Shown: one piece after another, positions 38,407 to 49,244 of the stretch | How positions within the stretch are numbered: position 1 is the stretch's first letter | Layout: each line of letters opens with the position of its first letter | DNA from: Bacillus sp. (in: firmicutes) | GTDB lineage: Bacteria > Bacillota > Bacilli > Bacillales > Bacillaceae_J | DNA: 64,000 bases | NCBI GenBank assembly: GCA_012842745.1 | Contig: DUSF01000057.1 | Span: 1-64,000, forward strand | Direction: 5' to 3' | The notes under the pieces: model-generated | Told to the model about the DNA's origin: nothing | The model's database searches: none | What the model saw: the letters and a program-made list of their open reading frames with translations, nothing else | Translations under genes and position numbers: made by a program

Positions 38407-39270
38407 TTATTTTTTAGGTATTTTTATTGTAAATTGAATATAATCCTCATACTCTTCTTCTTGACTATCTATTTTCATACCTGTGCTGGCCACCATATTT
38501 AAAGATTGGCGAATCGTATTCATTGCAATTCTTGTGTCTTTACTAAATGCCCTTCTTTTTGGCTGAGGCTTCTTCACTTTACCTTCAAGTAATTTAACGA
38601 CACGATCTTCTGTTTGTTTAACATTTAAGTGCTTTTCAATAATCTCCGCCAATAATTTTACTTGTAATTCAACTTCTTTAAGCGGAATTAACGCCCTCGC
38701 ATGTCTTTCTGTTATTTGTTTTTGTAATAACGCCTCTTGAATAGCTTCTGGCAACTTTAATAAACGCAGTTTATTCGCAATGGTTGATTGTCCCTTGCCT
38801 AATCGTTGCGCTAACGCCTCTTGTGTTAAATTATGTAATTCTAATAATCTAGCATAAGCGATGGCTTCTTCTAGCGGAGATAATTCCTCGCGTTGTAAAT
38901 TTTCAATTAAGGCAACTGAAGCTGTCTCCGTATCATTGAAATCTTTAATAATCGCTGGAATCGTATCCCAACCAAGCTTCGTTACCGCCCGCCATCTTCT
39001 TTCACCAGCAATAATTTCATATTTACCTTTTTCATATTCCCTTAAAACAATTGGTTGAATAATACCATGGGTTTGAATCGTCTGCATTAATTCATTGATT
39101 TTCTCATCAATAAAAACAGTCCGTGGCTGAAAACGATTAGGAACGATATCCTGAATAGGAATGCGCTTCACTTCTTCGTTTTCTGTTATTAATTCTTCTT
39201 GAACTTCTTCATCATTCATTTCAACAGTCTTTTCCCCTATACCAAAAAAGCGTGAAAAAGTTTGTTTCAT
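38407..39270 (-). CDS. noc: Nucleoid occlusion protein Noc
   Basis: A 287-residue ParB paralogue. The N-terminus [14 protein letters not shown] is the amphipathic membrane-targeting helix typical of Noc. The CTP-binding [12 protein letters not shown] and helix-turn-helix [18 protein letters not shown] follow. Noc binds its own sites and the membrane to keep the division septum off the nucleoid. Position between rsmG and soj and the N-terminal helix distinguish it from Spo0J. No convincing Noc-binding site was found in this window. Confidence 0.95.
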   Translation of the reverse strand: MKQTFSRFFGIGEKTVEMNDEEVQEELITENEEVKRIPIQDIVPNRFQPRTVFIDEKINELMQTIQTHGIIQPIVLREYEKGKYEIIAGERRWRAVTKLGWDTIPAIIKDFNDTETASVALIENLQREELSPLEEAIAYARLLELHNLTQEALAQRLGKGQSTIANKLRLLKLPEAIQEALLQKQITERHARALIPLKEVELQVKLLAEIIEKHLNVKQTEDRVVKLLEGKVKKPQPKRRAFSKDTRIAMNTIRQSLNMVASTGMKIDSQEEEYEDYIQFTIKIPKK

Positions 39271-39379
39271 TTTTCATACACCGCCTTTTGAATACTACAA
39301 AAAAAAACAATACAATTCGACATATACTTATTCTCTATAGAATTAACAATTCCTGCAATACAATTTTTTAAAAAATAGA

Positions 39380-39395
39380 TGTTTCACGTGAAACA
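39380..39395. other. parS site (between noc and rsmG)
   Basis: TGTTTCACGTGAAACA, perfect 16-bp palindrome in the 140-base gap between rsmG and noc, 7 kb left of dnaA. Confidence 0.97.
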
Positions 39396-39410
39396 AAAGC
39401 AGCCACATTT

Positions 39411-40127
39411 CTATTCAAGCGGATTTTTATTAGGTGTACCTGGTTTTCTTGGGTACTTATTCGGTGATTTCTTTTCCTTTTTGATAATCACAATATTGCG
39501 CTCACTATCTTCAATTGGCAACTGGAAATTGTGAACACTTTCCACTTTGCCTCCTAAAACATTGATAGCTTTTTTTCCAGCTTCCAGCTCTTCAGAAAGA
39601 TTGGCACCTTTCATCGCTATAAATTGGCCACCAACTTTGACGAGCGGAATGCATAATTCACTTAGGACTGACATTCTAGCAACTGCCCTAGCAATGACGA
39701 TATCAAATGATTCTCTTATTTCAGGTCTTTTACCAAACGTTTCGGCTCGATCGTGATAAAAGGTAACCTTCTCTAATTGTAAAGATGTAGCCAATTCATT
39801 TAAAAAAGTAATTCTTTTTTGCAATGAATCAACAATAGAAATCTCCAAATGCGGAAAGCATATTTTTATTGGAATACTTGGAAAACCGGCTCCGGCTCCA
39901 ACATCACAAATCGTATAGTCTTTCGAAAAATCAAAGTAAAAAGCAGCGGTAATGGAATCGTAAAAATGTTTTAAATAAACACCTGGATGATCGGTAATAG
40001 CTGTTAAATTCATCTTTTCATTCCATTCCACTAGCATCTTAAAATATAGTTCAAATTGTTCTAATTGCCTAAAGGAAAGAGGAACCCCCTTCTCCTCCAA
40101 GCTTTTTTGAAAAAATTGAATGTCCAT
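39411..40127 (-). CDS. rsmG: 16S rRNA guanine-527 N7-methyltransferase
   Basis: A 238-residue SAM-dependent methyltransferase acting on G527 of 16S rRNA (GidB family). The SAM site [31 protein letters not shown] and [15 protein letters not shown] are characteristic. ATG 40127 follows AAAAGGGG; a longer frame that overlaps mnmG is not supported by the family. Loss of this gene gives low-level streptomycin resistance in other bacteria. It follows mnmG with a 34-base gap. Confidence 0.96.
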   Translation of the reverse strand: MDIQFFQKSLEEKGVPLSFRQLEQFELYFKMLVEWNEKMNLTAITDHPGVYLKHFYDSITAAFYFDFSKDYTICDVGAGAGFPSIPIKICFPHLEISIVDSLQKRITFLNELATSLQLEKVTFYHDRAETFGKRPEIRESFDIVIARAVARMSVLSELCIPLVKVGGQFIAMKGANLSEELEAGKKAINVLGGKVESVHNFQLPIEDSERNIVIIKKEKKSPNKYPRKPGTPNKNPLE

Positions 40128-40161
40128 AATTGATCCCCTTTTAAAAGGTGATGATTTCACT

Positions 40162-42048
40162 TTATTGTTGAATTCTGGCAATCCTACCCTGCTCTAGATA
40201 AACTAATAAAATTGAAATATCGGCTGGGTTTACTCCTGAAATTCGTGATGCTTGTCCAACAGATAATGGACGGATTTCTGATAACTTTTGACGAGCTTCA
40301 GAAGCAATTCCACTTATAGCATGATAATCGATATCATGAGGAATTTTTTTATCCTCCATTTTTTTCATCCGGTCAACTTGCTGTAATGACTTTTCAATAT
40401 AGCCAGCATACTTAATTTGAATCTCGACTTGTTCAGTCACATCTATTGACAATTGTTCTTCAGTTGGGACTAACTGCATTAAGAGCTCATAACTCATCTC
40501 AGGACGCTTTAATAAATCAGCTGCCCGAACACCATCCTTCAACGGACTTCCACCCAATTGTTGAATCAAATTCTGAACTTCTTCAGTCGGTTTAATAATA
40601 GTATTTTCAAGCCGATCTTTTTCTTTTTCTATTTTTTCTTTTTTCTCTAAAAATCTCTTATACCGCTCTTCACATATTAAACCGATTTTATAACCAATTT
40701 CTGTAAGTCGTAAATCAGCATTATCATGTCTTAATAATAAACGATATTCAGCTCTTGATGTTAATAAACGATATGGGTCAATGGTGCCCTTTGTTACTAA
40801 ATCATCAATTAAGACACCGATATATGCTTCGGAACGATCCAGAATAACTGGTTCTTTATTGAAAACTTTACAAGTAGCGTTGATTCCAGCCATTAATCCT
40901 TGCGCAGCTGCTTCTTCGTATCCTGAAGTTCCATTAATTTGGCCAGCTGTATATAAATTGTTAATCACCTTTGTTTCTAATGTAGGCCATAATTGAGTAG
41001 GATGCACCATATCATATTCAATCGCATACCCAGCCCTCATCATCTCGGCATTTTCCAAACCAGGAACTGAGTGGACCATTTCAACTTGCACTTCTTCAGG
41101 CAGGCTTGTTGAAAGTCCTTGGATATAGACTTCATCAGTATTTCGGCCCTCTGGCTCAAGAAAAATTTGATGACGTGGTTTATCATTAAAACGCACAATT
41201 TTGTCCTCAATTGATGGGCAATAACGGGTTCCAACCCCTTCAATCATTCCTGAATACATCGGGCTACGATGAATATTAGCATTGATGATTTCGTGTGTCC
41301 TTGGGCTAGTATATGTCAACCAGCATGGGATTTGATCTGTAATATATTTCGTTGTTTCATATGAAAAAGCCCTGAGCTCTTTATCACCAGGTTGTATTTC
41401 CGTCTTACTGTAATCAATGGTTTGCCCTTTAACTCGCATGGGCGTACCTGTTTTAAATCGGCCCATATCAAAGCCTAAATCTTTAAGGTTTTTTGATAAA
41501 TCAACAGAAGCACGTTGGTTATTCGGACCGCTTTCATAGGCGTAGTCACCAATAATTATTTTTCCTCTTAAAAAGGTTCCTGTCGTAATAATAACAGCTT
41601 TGCTATAATACATCGCACCTGTTTCAGTAACGACGCCTTTGCATTCTTCATTTTCTACAATTAGGCTTTTGACCATAGCTTGCTTCAATACTACATTTTC
41701 TTCCTTCTCTAACGTGTGCTTCATTTCATTTTGATAATGATGTTTATCAGCCTGTGCCCGTAACGCACGGACAGCTGGGCCTTTCCCAGTATTCAACATT
41801 CTCATTTGAATATGTGTTTTATCAATATTTCGCGCCATTTCACCACCAAGGGCATCAATTTCGCGCACAACAACTCCTTTTGCCGGCCCTCCAATCGAAG
41901 GATTGCAAGGCATAAACGCAACCATATCTAAATTTAGTGTTAAAATGAGTGTTTTGGCCCCCATTCTTGCGGCAGCAAGCGCCGCTTCGCAACCGGCATG
42001 CCCTGCGCCAACTACAATTACATCATATGAACCAGCATGATACTCCAT
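40162..42048 (-). CDS. mnmG: tRNA uridine 5-carboxymethylaminomethyl modification enzyme MnmG
   Basis: A 628-residue FAD enzyme that, with MnmE, modifies U34 of tRNAs reading NNA and NNG codons. It has FAD motif [12 protein letters not shown] (16-27), the conserved [29 protein letters not shown] and the C-terminal helical domain ([27 protein letters not shown]) that binds MnmE. Length is normal. It stands 47 bases behind mnmE, in the same operon. Confidence 0.97.
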   Translation of the reverse strand: MEYHAGSYDVIVVGAGHAGCEAALAAARMGAKTLILTLNLDMVAFMPCNPSIGGPAKGVVVREIDALGGEMARNIDKTHIQMRMLNTGKGPAVRALRAQADKHHYQNEMKHTLEKEENVVLKQAMVKSLIVENEECKGVVTETGAMYYSKAVIITTGTFLRGKIIIGDYAYESGPNNQRASVDLSKNLKDLGFDMGRFKTGTPMRVKGQTIDYSKTEIQPGDKELRAFSYETTKYITDQIPCWLTYTSPRTHEIINANIHRSPMYSGMIEGVGTRYCPSIEDKIVRFNDKPRHQIFLEPEGRNTDEVYIQGLSTSLPEEVQVEMVHSVPGLENAEMMRAGYAIEYDMVHPTQLWPTLETKVINNLYTAGQINGTSGYEEAAAQGLMAGINATCKVFNKEPVILDRSEAYIGVLIDDLVTKGTIDPYRLLTSRAEYRLLLRHDNADLRLTEIGYKIGLICEERYKRFLEKKEKIEKEKDRLENTIIKPTEEVQNLIQQLGGSPLKDGVRAADLLKRPEMSYELLMQLVPTEEQLSIDVTEQVEIQIKYAGYIEKSLQQVDRMKKMEDKKIPHDIDYHAISGIASEARQKLSEIRPLSVGQASRISGVNPADISILLVYLEQGRIARIQQ

Positions 42049-42095
42049 CTATTAATTAAACCTCCTACTAAAAACAAAGCGCTTCTTTTAAGCCC

Positions 42096-43472
42096 CTATT
42101 TACCTAAACAAAATTGCGAAAATAACTGATTGATTAAGCTTTCATGAACAGTATCACCAATGATTTCCCCTAATATTTCCCACGCTCTTGTAAAATCAAT
42201 TTGGATTAAATCAATTGGTACATCTGAATGAATGCCTGTTAAAACATCATCCATTGCTTTTTTAGCTTGATTTAAAAGCGCAATATGGCGCGTATTGGAT
42301 ACATACGTCATATCCCCGGCTTCAAGTTTTCCTTCAAAAAATAAAGATGAGATAGCCTCTTCTAATTGATCAATACCAGATTCCTCTTTTAACGATGTCG
42401 TGATTATTGGGCAATCTTCGGCTAAATTCCTTACTTCATCCATATTAATCTTATTTTCTAAATCAATTTTATTTACTATAACAATAACTTCCATATCACG
42501 GGTAGCTTCAAATAGTTTTTTATCTTCATCCGTTAACGGCTCGGCATTATTAAGTACTAATAAGATTAAATCCGCCTCTTTTAAAACCTTTCTTGAACGC
42601 TCAACACCAATTCTTTCAACAATGTCCTCTGTTTCTCGAATACCAGCTGTATCAACTAAGCGCAATGGTACCCCACGAACATTGACATACTCTTCAATGA
42701 CATCCCGTGTTGTCCCCGGAATATCCGTTACAATTGCTTTATTTTCATGTACTAAGCTATTTAAAAGCGACGATTTCCCTACGTTCGGACGCCCTATTAT
42801 AACCGTTGACAAACCATCACGCAAAATTTTCCCTTGTTTTGACGTTTCTAGCACCTTTTCAATCTCAGCCTTTATTTCGGTTGCTTTTTCAAATAATAAC
42901 CGATGTGTCATCTCTTCGACATCGTCATATTCTGGATAATCAATATTTACTTCTACATGTGCTAATGTTTCCAAAATCGTTTGCCTTAAATCACGCACTA
43001 ATTTTGAAAGCTTTCCTTCCATTTGCCTAATCGCAACATTCATCGCCCGTTCAGATTTTGCACGAATTAAATCCATAACAGCCTCTGCCTGTGATAAATC
43101 AATTCTGCCGTTTAAAAAAGCCCGTTTCGTAAACTCCCCTGGTTCTGCTAAGCGAACCCCTTGATTTAGTACTAATTGTAATACCCGATTAACAGAAACT
43201 AGTCCACCATGACAGTTTATTTCAACAATATCCTCTCTTGTGAATGTTTTCGGCCCTCTTAACACCGATACCATCACTTCTTCAACCTTTTCATTTGTTT
43301 CAGGGTCAATAATAAATCCATAATGAATCGTATGGCTTTCTACTTCTTCGATATTTTTCCCTTTGAAAATTTGATTGGCTGATTTAACTGCTTCCGGACC
43401 ACTTACCCTAACAATGGCAATGGCTCCTTCCCCCATCGGTGTCGAAATCGCCGCGATTGTATCCATCTCCAC
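42096..43472 (-). CDS. mnmE: tRNA modification GTPase MnmE
   Basis: Around 458 residues. N-terminal THF-binding domain ([19 protein letters not shown]), central helical domain, an inserted Ras-like G domain with [16 protein letters not shown] and NKID, and the C-terminal CLGK tetrapeptide whose Cys is catalytic. It works with MnmG on U34 of tRNA. The GTG at 43472 has GAGGTG six bases upstream; the ATG two codons later (43466) matches the usual family start, so either could be used. DnaA boxes lie just upstream. Confidence 0.96.
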   Translation of the reverse strand: MEMDTIAAISTPMGEGAIAIVRVSGPEAVKSANQIFKGKNIEEVESHTIHYGFIIDPETNEKVEEVMVSVLRGPKTFTREDIVEINCHGGLVSVNRVLQLVLNQGVRLAEPGEFTKRAFLNGRIDLSQAEAVMDLIRAKSERAMNVAIRQMEGKLSKLVRDLRQTILETLAHVEVNIDYPEYDDVEEMTHRLLFEKATEIKAEIEKVLETSKQGKILRDGLSTVIIGRPNVGKSSLLNSLVHENKAIVTDIPGTTRDVIEEYVNVRGVPLRLVDTAGIRETEDIVERIGVERSRKVLKEADLILLVLNNAEPLTDEDKKLFEATRDMEVIVIVNKIDLENKINMDEVRNLAEDCPIITTSLKEESGIDQLEEAISSLFFEGKLEAGDMTYVSNTRHIALLNQAKKAMDDVLTGIHSDVPIDLIQIDFTRAWEILGEIIGDTVHESLINQLFSQFCLGK

Positions 43473-43523
43473 TTCAATCACCTCACTTATACACAGTTTT
43501 CTATTGTATAACCTTGTCTATTT

Positions 43524-43583
43524 TTATCCACAGTGGATAATTTTTGAGATTTTAAGCAATATATCTAGTTTAACTTATCCACA
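43524..43583. other. DnaA-box cluster upstream of mnmE
   Basis: Perfect TTATCCACA boxes at 43524-43532 and 43575-43583. The first is the left half of the palindrome TTATCCACAGTGGATAA, whose right half (43532-43540) is a one-mismatch box on the other strand. It lies in the mnmE-jag gap 2.5 kb left of the main origin boxes. Confidence 0.65.
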
Positions 43584-43632
43584 ATAGTGCGCGCAACTGC
43601 TATTCAACCTGAAATATATCACATTTACTTAT

Positions 43633-43672
43633 AAAAAAATGGCAGCTACTAGACTAACTCTAGCACTGCCAT
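43633..43672 (-). terminator. Terminator of the rnpA-spoIIIJ-jag operon
   Basis: ATGGCAG pairs with CTGCCAT and inner CTAG arms add to the stem; TTTTTTTA follows on the minus strand, 20 bases behind jag. Confidence 0.88.
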
Positions 43673-43691
43673 GTTTTCTTTATAATTCTAT

Positions 43692-44315
43692 TTAATTTGG
43701 GATGATCACAATATGACGATTTGGGTCAACGCCATCGGAAACTGTCGTTACACCCTCTACATCATAGAGAACGGAGTGGATGATTTTTCTTTCAAAAGAC
43801 GGCATTGGTTCCAACACAACTTTTGTTCTTGTCTTTTTAGCTTTAGCCGCTAATCTTGTTGCAAGATTTTCTAATGTTTCCCGCCGGCGTAAGCGATAAT
43901 CTCCAGCATCGACAATGACCGTTAAGTAATCATCGGAAAATTTATTAGCAACGAGTTGCACTAAATATTGAAGAGAATTTAAGGTCTGCCCTCGTTTACC
44001 AATTAATATAGCAATTTCATCGCCATTCATTCGAAACGTAAGCTCTTTTCCTTTTTCTACCCTTTCAATTTCAGCAGTAATTCCCATTTTTTCAATAACA
44101 TTTTCTAAAAAGCTTTGTGCCTCAAAAATCGGGTCTACTTTGACTGTTAATTTTACAACGGCTGGTCTATTACCAAAAACACCAAATAAACCTTTTTTAC
44201 CACTATCAATAATCGAAACATCGACTTTATCTCTTGATACATTTAGTTCTCTTAAAGCAGATTCAATTGCTTCATCAACTGTTTGCCCTGTACCGGTAGC
44301 CGTAACCTGTCTCAA
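43692..44315 (-). CDS. jag: RNA-binding protein Jag/KhpB
   Basis: A 207-residue protein with three domains: Jag-N (about 1-52, [18 protein letters not shown]), KH (about 60-135, with the [13 protein letters not shown] GxxG-type loop) and R3H (about 140-205, [15 protein letters not shown], then RHIVIIPN). It binds small RNAs and mRNAs and influences cell elongation and division in Firmicutes. The start is TTG at 44315, overlapping the spoIIIJ stop by four bases (TTGA), with GGGGGAG upstream inside that gene. It is co-translated with spoIIIJ as in B. subtilis. Confidence 0.95.
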   Translation of the reverse strand: MRQVTATGTGQTVDEAIESALRELNVSRDKVDVSIIDSGKKGLFGVFGNRPAVVKLTVKVDPIFEAQSFLENVIEKMGITAEIERVEKGKELTFRMNGDEIAILIGKRGQTLNSLQYLVQLVANKFSDDYLTVIVDAGDYRLRRRETLENLATRLAAKAKKTRTKVVLEPMPSFERKIIHSVLYDVEGVTTVSDGVDPNRHIVIIPN

Positions 44316-45079
44316 TTTTTTGCTCCCCCTGTACTTTTCTCTTCAGATCTTGACGGACCTTTAATGAAATAAGTTTGGACAATCGTAAAAATATTACCTA
44401 CTACCCAATATAATGATAATGCTGCTGGGAAAGATACAGCAAAAACAACAATCATGATTGGCATAATGTATAACATCATTTTCATTTGTGGGTTATCTTG
44501 CATACCTTGCATCATCATTTTTTGCTGCAAGAATGTCGTAGCACCAGCGACTATCGGCAAAATAAAATATGGATCTTTATTCCCAAGATCAAACCACAAG
44601 AAAGTATGATTAGCAATTTCTGTTGTTCTCATAATAGCATGGTAAAAACCAATTAAAATTGGCATTTGAATGATTAGTGGAAAACATCCTGCTAACGGGT
44701 TAACGCCATGCTTTTGAAATAAAGCCATTGTTTCTTGCTGAAGCTTTTGTTGCGTATTTGGATCTTTTGATGCATATTTTTGTTGAAGCGCTTTTATTTC
44801 AGGCTGAATAGCCTGCATTGCCTTTGAATTTTGAGTTTGCTTGATCATTAACGGTAAAATAACTAAGCGAATAATGATTGTAACAATAATGATAGAAAGT
44901 CCATAGTTTTGCCCGAATAAATCAGCAAAATACGTAATTAACCAGGATAATGGATAAACAAAATACTGATTCCATATTCCCTCACTCTCTGGAGTAATTG
45001 GTTCATTAATTTGCGCACATGCTGATAAAACCGCTAATAGACCAATTAAGGTCATTACAAGTGCGATTCTTTTTTTCAA
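44312..45079 (-). CDS. spoIIIJ: Membrane protein insertase YidC1/SpoIIIJ
   Basis: A 255-residue insertase. A lipoprotein signal peptide with lipobox LLAVLSAC places the lipidated Cys at residue 21. Five membrane segments of the YidC/Oxa1/Alb3 core follow (for example [20 protein letters not shown]), with the conserved Arg in the groove and the tail [14 protein letters not shown]. It inserts membrane proteins and, in the forespore, supports assembly of the SpoIIIA channel. The Arg in IIIRLV is the expected hydrophilic-groove residue. Naming as SpoIIIJ rather than YidC2 rests on position after rnpA. Confidence 0.95.
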   Translation of the reverse strand: MKKRIALVMTLIGLLAVLSACAQINEPITPESEGIWNQYFVYPLSWLITYFADLFGQNYGLSIIIVTIIIRLVILPLMIKQTQNSKAMQAIQPEIKALQQKYASKDPNTQQKLQQETMALFQKHGVNPLAGCFPLIIQMPILIGFYHAIMRTTEIANHTFLWFDLGNKDPYFILPIVAGATTFLQQKMMMQGMQDNPQMKMMLYIMPIMIVVFAVSFPAALSLYWVVGNIFTIVQTYFIKGPSRSEEKSTGGAKN

Positions 45080-45159
45080 ACTCCCTTCCTCCTTCTTCCA
45101 CTTCCATATGTATAATTGATTTTATCATTTTTATTATGATATTTCCTTCTTAAATTCTT

Positions 45160-45531
45160 TTATATCTTCTTTAATTTTTCTATATTTATTTTTCTTGTGA
45201 ACGCTTTGGCAATTTTTAAAACATGAAGTAAACTTTTTTTTGTCTCTTGGAAATTCATTTCCGCTGTAGGTTTACGAGCAATGATAACATAATCCATATT
45301 TTGCTTCAGATCTTCCTGAAGTTCTAGAAAAACCTGCCTTACATATCTTTTAATTTGATTTCGAATGACAGCTTTTCCAATTTTTTTACTAACAGACAAA
45401 CCGATTCTCATCTCATTTTGCTCTGGCTTTTCAAGCATATAAACAACAAATTGTCGATTTGCTACTGATACGCCATTTTTAAAAACCTCTTGAAATTCAT
45501 CGTTCTTTTTAATTCTATTCCGTTTGTTCAC
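45160..45531 (-). CDS. rnpA: Ribonuclease P protein component
   Basis: A 123-residue protein cofactor of RNase P, which matures the 5' end of tRNAs. The RNR motif is [15 protein letters not shown] (about 54-68), preceded by [13 protein letters not shown] at 45531 has GGAGTGAG six bases upstream. It sits 80 bases from spoIIIJ and is separated from rpmH by a dispersed repeat and a terminator, which is a wider gap than the usual close rpmH-rnpA arrangement. Confidence 0.96.
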   Translation of the reverse strand: MNKRNRIKKNDEFQEVFKNGVSVANRQFVVYMLEKPEQNEMRIGLSVSKKIGKAVIRNQIKRYVRQVFLELQEDLKQNMDYVIIARKPTAEMNFQETKKSLLHVLKIAKAFTRKINIEKLKKI

Positions 45532-45545
45532 AAAAACTCACTCCG

Positions 45546-45710
45546 GCGCTTGCACTTTTCTTTGTCCAGCTCCAGCGCCCAGCGACTCGAAAAACTTCAC
45601 CCGCCTCCCTACGATAAGTCAACATCGACTCGCTTTCGCTTGTCGTGTTTCCTTTATCTCAGTCGGTGTGCTCCAGTTTTTGCGTCGCTGAACGGGCGCT
45701 TACGCTTTTC
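45546..45710. repeat. Dispersed repeat of about 155 bp, copy 2
   Basis: Same sequence family and orientation as 16261-16414. It begins GGCGCTTGCACTTTTCTTTG near the rnpA start and ends GGGCGCTTACGCTTTTC near the rpmH terminator. It may interrupt the ancestral rpmH-rnpA unit. Internal CAGCGACTCG and GCGTCGCTG segments are inverted relative to each other and could fold into a long imperfect hairpin. Confidence 0.82.
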
Positions 45711-45721
45711 AATTTATCTAG

Positions 45722-45749
45722 AAAAAAAACCACTGATCTTATTCAGTGG
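45722..45749 (-). terminator. Terminator of rpmH
   Basis: CCACTGA and TCAGTGG pair around a short AATAAGA loop and are followed by TTTTTTTT on the minus strand, starting one base after the rpmH stop. Confidence 0.9.
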
Positions 45750-45750
45750 C

Positions 45751-45885
45751 TTATGCTGATAATACTTTTCTTCCTTTTCGACGACGACGAGCTAGAACAT
45801 TACGTCCATTCGATGTGCTCATGCGGCTACGAAAACCATGTACCTTCTTGTGCTTACGATTTTTTGGTTGATAAGTACGTTTCAT
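45751..45885 (-). CDS. rpmH: Ribosomal protein L34
   Basis: A 44-residue, very basic protein starting [20 protein letters not shown] and ending RKVLSA, invariant in length and sequence among Firmicutes. It is part of the large ribosomal subunit. ATG at 45885 has GGAGG upstream. It is the first gene left of oriC and has its own strong promoter and terminator here. Confidence 0.98.
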   Translation of the reverse strand: MKRTYQPKNRKHKKVHGFRSRMSTSNGRNVLARRRRKGRKVLSA

Positions 45886-45932
45886 TATATTTGCACCTCC
45901 CTGAGGAAAAACTCTTAAAGACAGTCCTAATT

Positions 45933-45961
45933 ATTATAGAAAACGATTCTCGCAATGTCAA
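45933..45961 (-). promoter_or_regulatory. rpmH promoter
   Basis: TTGACA (45961-45956), 17 bases, TATAAT (45938-45933) on the minus strand: a perfect sigma-A consensus, 48 bases before the rpmH start. Confidence 0.9.
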
Positions 45962-46021
45962 TGCATTATTGTTAGTCAAGTTTCATTAAACAAGTTAACT
46001 AAAATCCACTAAAATTCGTCA

Positions 46022-46239
46022 TGTGGATATCTTTATCGACATTTTTTTTACTATTCACGAGTTATCTACAAGCTTTACACAAAATATGGTGTTGTTGATA
46101 ACTTCAGTCCACAAGGGGTGGTGGTTGTGGATAATACAGCGAAAACCATTGCAATAAAAGGGTTTATTTGATATTATATTTGTGTTTTCTCTTTTTGATT
46201 TTTCTAGATTATCCACAACTGTTAATAACATGTGGATAT
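46022..46239. other. oriC: oriC left subregion: DnaA-box cluster upstream of dnaA
   Basis: The 540-base gap between rpmH and dnaA holds perfect DnaA boxes at 46126-46134 (TGTGGATAA) and 46209-46217 (TTATCCACA). One-mismatch boxes lie at 46022-46030, 46062-46070 and 46231-46239. This corresponds to the incA/incB-type part of a bipartite Bacillus origin, where DnaA binds to regulate initiation and dnaA itself. Confidence 0.88.
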
Positions 46240-46335
46240 GTTTATTAAGATTTGTGAGGAATTTTGTCCCCAACTTTGTGGAAAACGTCGAATAAGCACT
46301 TTTCTACTATATTATATAGTTATACACTTTTGTAA

Positions 46336-46364
46336 TTGAATTTATTTTTATACATTCATATACA
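46336..46364 (+). promoter_or_regulatory. dnaA promoter candidate
   Basis: TTGAAT (46336-46341), 17 bases, TATACA (46359-46364), 67 bases before dnaA and just right of the DnaA boxes, which fits autoregulation by DnaA. Confidence 0.55.
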
Positions 46365-46430
46365 TTGCTAGGAATAAGGGTGTACAAAAGCTATACATAA
46401 AATAAAAAATAAGGAGGGAGTACGTCTAAA

Positions 46431-47777
46431 ATGGAAAATATTTCGGATTTATGGACCAGGGCATTAGAAGTGATCCAAACAAAACTAAGCAAACCAAGTT
46501 TCGAAACATGGTTGAAGGCGACAAAGGCCCACTCATTACAAAATGATACGTTAGTTATTACGGCACCAAATGATTTTGCACGTGACTGGCTTGAATCCCG
46601 CTATTCAAATCTAATTGCCGAAACAATTCTTGATATTACTGGGGCAGAGTTAGAAATAAAATTTGTTATACCTCAATCGCAACTTGATGAAGAGCTTCCA
46701 TTTGATGATGGGGCAAAAAAGAAAAAAACAGAAGACCATTTTGAAGAAACAACTCAAAGCATGCTTATTCCTAAATATACATTTGATACATTTGTCATCG
46801 GTTCAGGGAATCGTTTCGCCCATGCAGCTTCCCTTGCAGTTGCGGAAGCACCAGCAAAAGCATATAATCCGCTCTTTATTTATGGGGGCGTCGGACTTGG
46901 AAAAACACATTTAATGCATGCCATTGGCCATTATGTGCTTGAGCATAACCCAAATGCAAAAGTGGTATACTTATCATCTGAAAAGTTTACAAATGAATTT
47001 ATTAACTCTATTCGTGATAATAAAGCGATTGAATTCCGTAATAAATACCGAAAAGTAGATGTCCTGTTAATTGATGATATTCAATTTTTGGCTGGAAAAG
47101 AATCAACACAAGAAGAGTTTTTCCATACGTTTAATGCTTTACATGAAGAAAGCAAACAAATTGTCATTTCAAGTGACCGCCCACCTAAGGAAATCCCTAC
47201 ACTAGAGGATCGGCTGCGTTCAAGGTTCGAATGGGGGCTTATTACAGATATTACGCCGCCCGATTTAGAAACGAGAATTGCGATCTTACGTAAAAAAGCA
47301 AAAGCTGAAGGTCTCGATATTTCAAACGAAGTCATGATCTACATTGCCAATCAAATTGATACCAATATTCGTGAATTAGAAGGGGCGTTAATTCGCGTTG
47401 TAGCCTATTCTTCTTTAATCAATAAAGATATTAATGCAGATTTAGCTGCTGAAGCCCTAAAAGATATCATTCCAGGTACAAAGACGAAAGTGATTACAAT
47501 TCAAGAAATTCAGCGCGTTGTTGGAGAATTCTATCACATAAAATTAGACGATTTTAAAGCGAAGAAAAGAACGAAATCAGTGGCATTCCCTAGGCAAATT
47601 GCCATGTATTTATCTAGAGAACTTACTGACTCTTCCCTGCCGAAAATTGGGGAGGAATTTGGCGGAAGGGACCATACAACTGTCCTCCATGCCCATGAGA
47701 AAATTTCTAAGCTCATCCAAACAGATGCGGAATTCGGGCGGACAATCCAAGAAATTGAAGAAAAGCTGAAATTATAA
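46431..47777 (+). CDS. dnaA: Replication initiator DnaA
   Basis: A 448-residue AAA+ initiator. N-terminal DnaB/SirA-interaction domain (1-80), a linker, the AAA+ domain with Walker [20 protein letters not shown] and Walker [12 protein letters not shown], and the C-terminal DNA-binding domain with [15 protein letters not shown]. It binds the DnaA boxes on both sides of its gene and opens the AT-rich tract before dnaN. AAGGAGGGAG precedes ATG 46431. Length and order are standard. Confidence 0.99.
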   Translation: MENISDLWTRALEVIQTKLSKPSFETWLKATKAHSLQNDTLVITAPNDFARDWLESRYSNLIAETILDITGAELEIKFVIPQSQLDEELPFDDGAKKKKTEDHFEETTQSMLIPKYTFDTFVIGSGNRFAHAASLAVAEAPAKAYNPLFIYGGVGLGKTHLMHAIGHYVLEHNPNAKVVYLSSEKFTNEFINSIRDNKAIEFRNKYRKVDVLLIDDIQFLAGKESTQEEFFHTFNALHEESKQIVISSDRPPKEIPTLEDRLRSRFEWGLITDITPPDLETRIAILRKKAKAEGLDISNEVMIYIANQIDTNIRELEGALIRVVAYSSLINKDINADLAAEALKDIIPGTKTKVITIQEIQRVVGEFYHIKLDDFKAKKRTKSVAFPRQIAMYLSRELTDSSLPKIGEEFGGRDHTTVLHAHEKISKLIQTDAEFGRTIQEIEEKLKL

Positions 47778-47821
47778 CTTTATGGATAATGTGAATAACA
47801 TGAACCTACTTATATACAGTC

Positions 47822-47906
47822 TATCCACATGTGGATAGACTCTCATACTATTCGAAAAATACAGTTATCCACAAATTCACAAGCCCTACTATTACTATTA
47901 TTATTT
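47822..47906 (+). other. oriC: oriC right subregion: DnaA boxes and DnaA-trio unwinding tract
   Basis: Between dnaA and dnaN, facing near-match boxes lie at 47822-47836 (TATCCACATGTGGATA), with a perfect box TTATCCACA at 47865-47873 and an adjacent imperfect one. Next is CTACTATTACTATTATTATT (47886-47905), whose complement reads as repeated 3'-GAT/AAT-5' triplets, the DnaA-trio motif of B. subtilis. A 40-base pure A+T run follows. This is the expected site where DnaA opens the strands. Confidence 0.88.
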
Positions 47907-47973
47907 TTTTTATTTTAAAAATAATATAGATATGCCAACCAGTTTGAAAATTTGCAAATAGGAGGCATTTAAA

Positions 47974-49113
47974 ATGCAAATTACGATTCAACAAAATAAG
48001 TTAGTACAAGCAGTTAATGATGTAATGAAAGCTGTATCATCGAAAACAACGATTCAAATTTTAACTGGAATAAAAATAACAACAACTGAAGATGGTGTAA
48101 CATTAACAGGTAGTGATTCTGATATTTCAATTGAAAGCTTTATTCCAGCTATAGAAGAAGGTTATCAACATGTGGATATCAAAAAAACAGGCAGTATCGT
48201 CTTACAAGCTAAATATTTTAGTGAAATCGTAAAAAAACTACCGAAGGAAACGGTTGATATCGAGGTTGAAGATAATTTTTCTACGAAGATTATTTCTGGA
48301 AGTGCTGAATTTAACTTAATTGGACTTGATCCTGAGGAATATCCGCAGCTTCCTAAAGTTTCAGATAATCATGCTTTTCAAATACCAATTGATCTTCTTA
48401 AGCAAATGACAAGACAAACGGTATTTGCCGTATCCAATTCAGAGACGAGGCCTATTTTAACAGGAGTTAACTGGCGAATTGAAAATAATGAATTAATTTG
48501 TGTCGCAACAGATAGCCACCGCTTAGCGATGAGAAAAGCGCCAATTGAAAGTGGGGAATTAGCTGATTTTTCAAGCGTAGTCATTCCAGGAAAAAGCTTA
48601 AATGAACTAAATAAAATATTAGAAGATAAAAATGAGTTAATTGATATTGTTATAACGGGAAATCAAATTTTATTTAAAACAAAATATTTGTTATTCTTCT
48701 CAAGACTTTTAGAAGGAAATTATCCAGATACATCTAGGTTAATTCCGACAGATTTTAAGACCGAAGTCATTATTGCCGCTAAAGATTTCCTTCAGGCAAT
48801 TGACCGGGCATCGCTACTTGCAAGGGAAGGAAAAAATAATGTTGTTAAGCTAACTACATATGAAAATGGGAGTGTTCAGATTTCCACGGTTTTACCTGAA
48901 GTTGGTAAGGTAGAAGAATATGTTCAGAGTGAATCTTTAACAGGAGATGAATTAAAAATCTCATTTAGTGCTAAATACATGATGGATGCTTTGAAGACCC
49001 TTGATAGTACAGATATAAGGATTAGTTTTACTAGTGCGATGCGCCCGTTTTTAATTCGCCCTATAGATAATGATTCGATTCTTCAACTGATCTTACCAAT
49101 TAGAACATATTAA
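47974..49113 (+). CDS. dnaN: DNA polymerase III beta sliding clamp
   Basis: A 379-residue clamp of three similar domains that encircles DNA and tethers the polymerase. The start MQITIQQNKLVQAVNDVMKA, VATDSHRLAMRKA and the end FLIRPIDNDSILQLILPIRTY are diagnostic. AGGAGG precedes ATG 47974. It shares the dnaA transcript in most bacilli and ends at a strong terminator. Confidence 0.99.
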   Translation: MQITIQQNKLVQAVNDVMKAVSSKTTIQILTGIKITTTEDGVTLTGSDSDISIESFIPAIEEGYQHVDIKKTGSIVLQAKYFSEIVKKLPKETVDIEVEDNFSTKIISGSAEFNLIGLDPEEYPQLPKVSDNHAFQIPIDLLKQMTRQTVFAVSNSETRPILTGVNWRIENNELICVATDSHRLAMRKAPIESGELADFSSVVIPGKSLNELNKILEDKNELIDIVITGNQILFKTKYLLFFSRLLEGNYPDTSRLIPTDFKTEVIIAAKDFLQAIDRASLLAREGKNNVVKLTTYENGSVQISTVLPEVGKVEEYVQSESLTGDELKISFSAKYMMDALKTLDSTDIRISFTSAMRPFLIRPIDNDSILQLILPIRTY

Positions 49114-49121
49114 CTAAAGAA

Positions 49122-49175
49122 AAAGAAAGCTCATCAGGAACAAAGAAAAAGTTCCTGTTAGCTTTCTTTTATATT
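49122..49175 (+). terminator. Terminator of dnaA-dnaN
   Basis: AAAGAAAGCT with CAGGAAC pairs with GTTCCTG and AGCTTTCTTTT, giving a long two-part stem followed by a T-rich tail, eight bases behind dnaN. Confidence 0.88.
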
Positions 49176-49244
49176 TTCAAACAATTTAGTACAATAAAGT
49201 AATAGGCAACGAAATAAAATGTTACAATTGAAGGTGTGAAATGA

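Noticed and set aside
38407-46430. Noc-binding sites (ATTTCCCGGGAAAT)
   Set aside because: No convincing match was seen by eye in the origin region.
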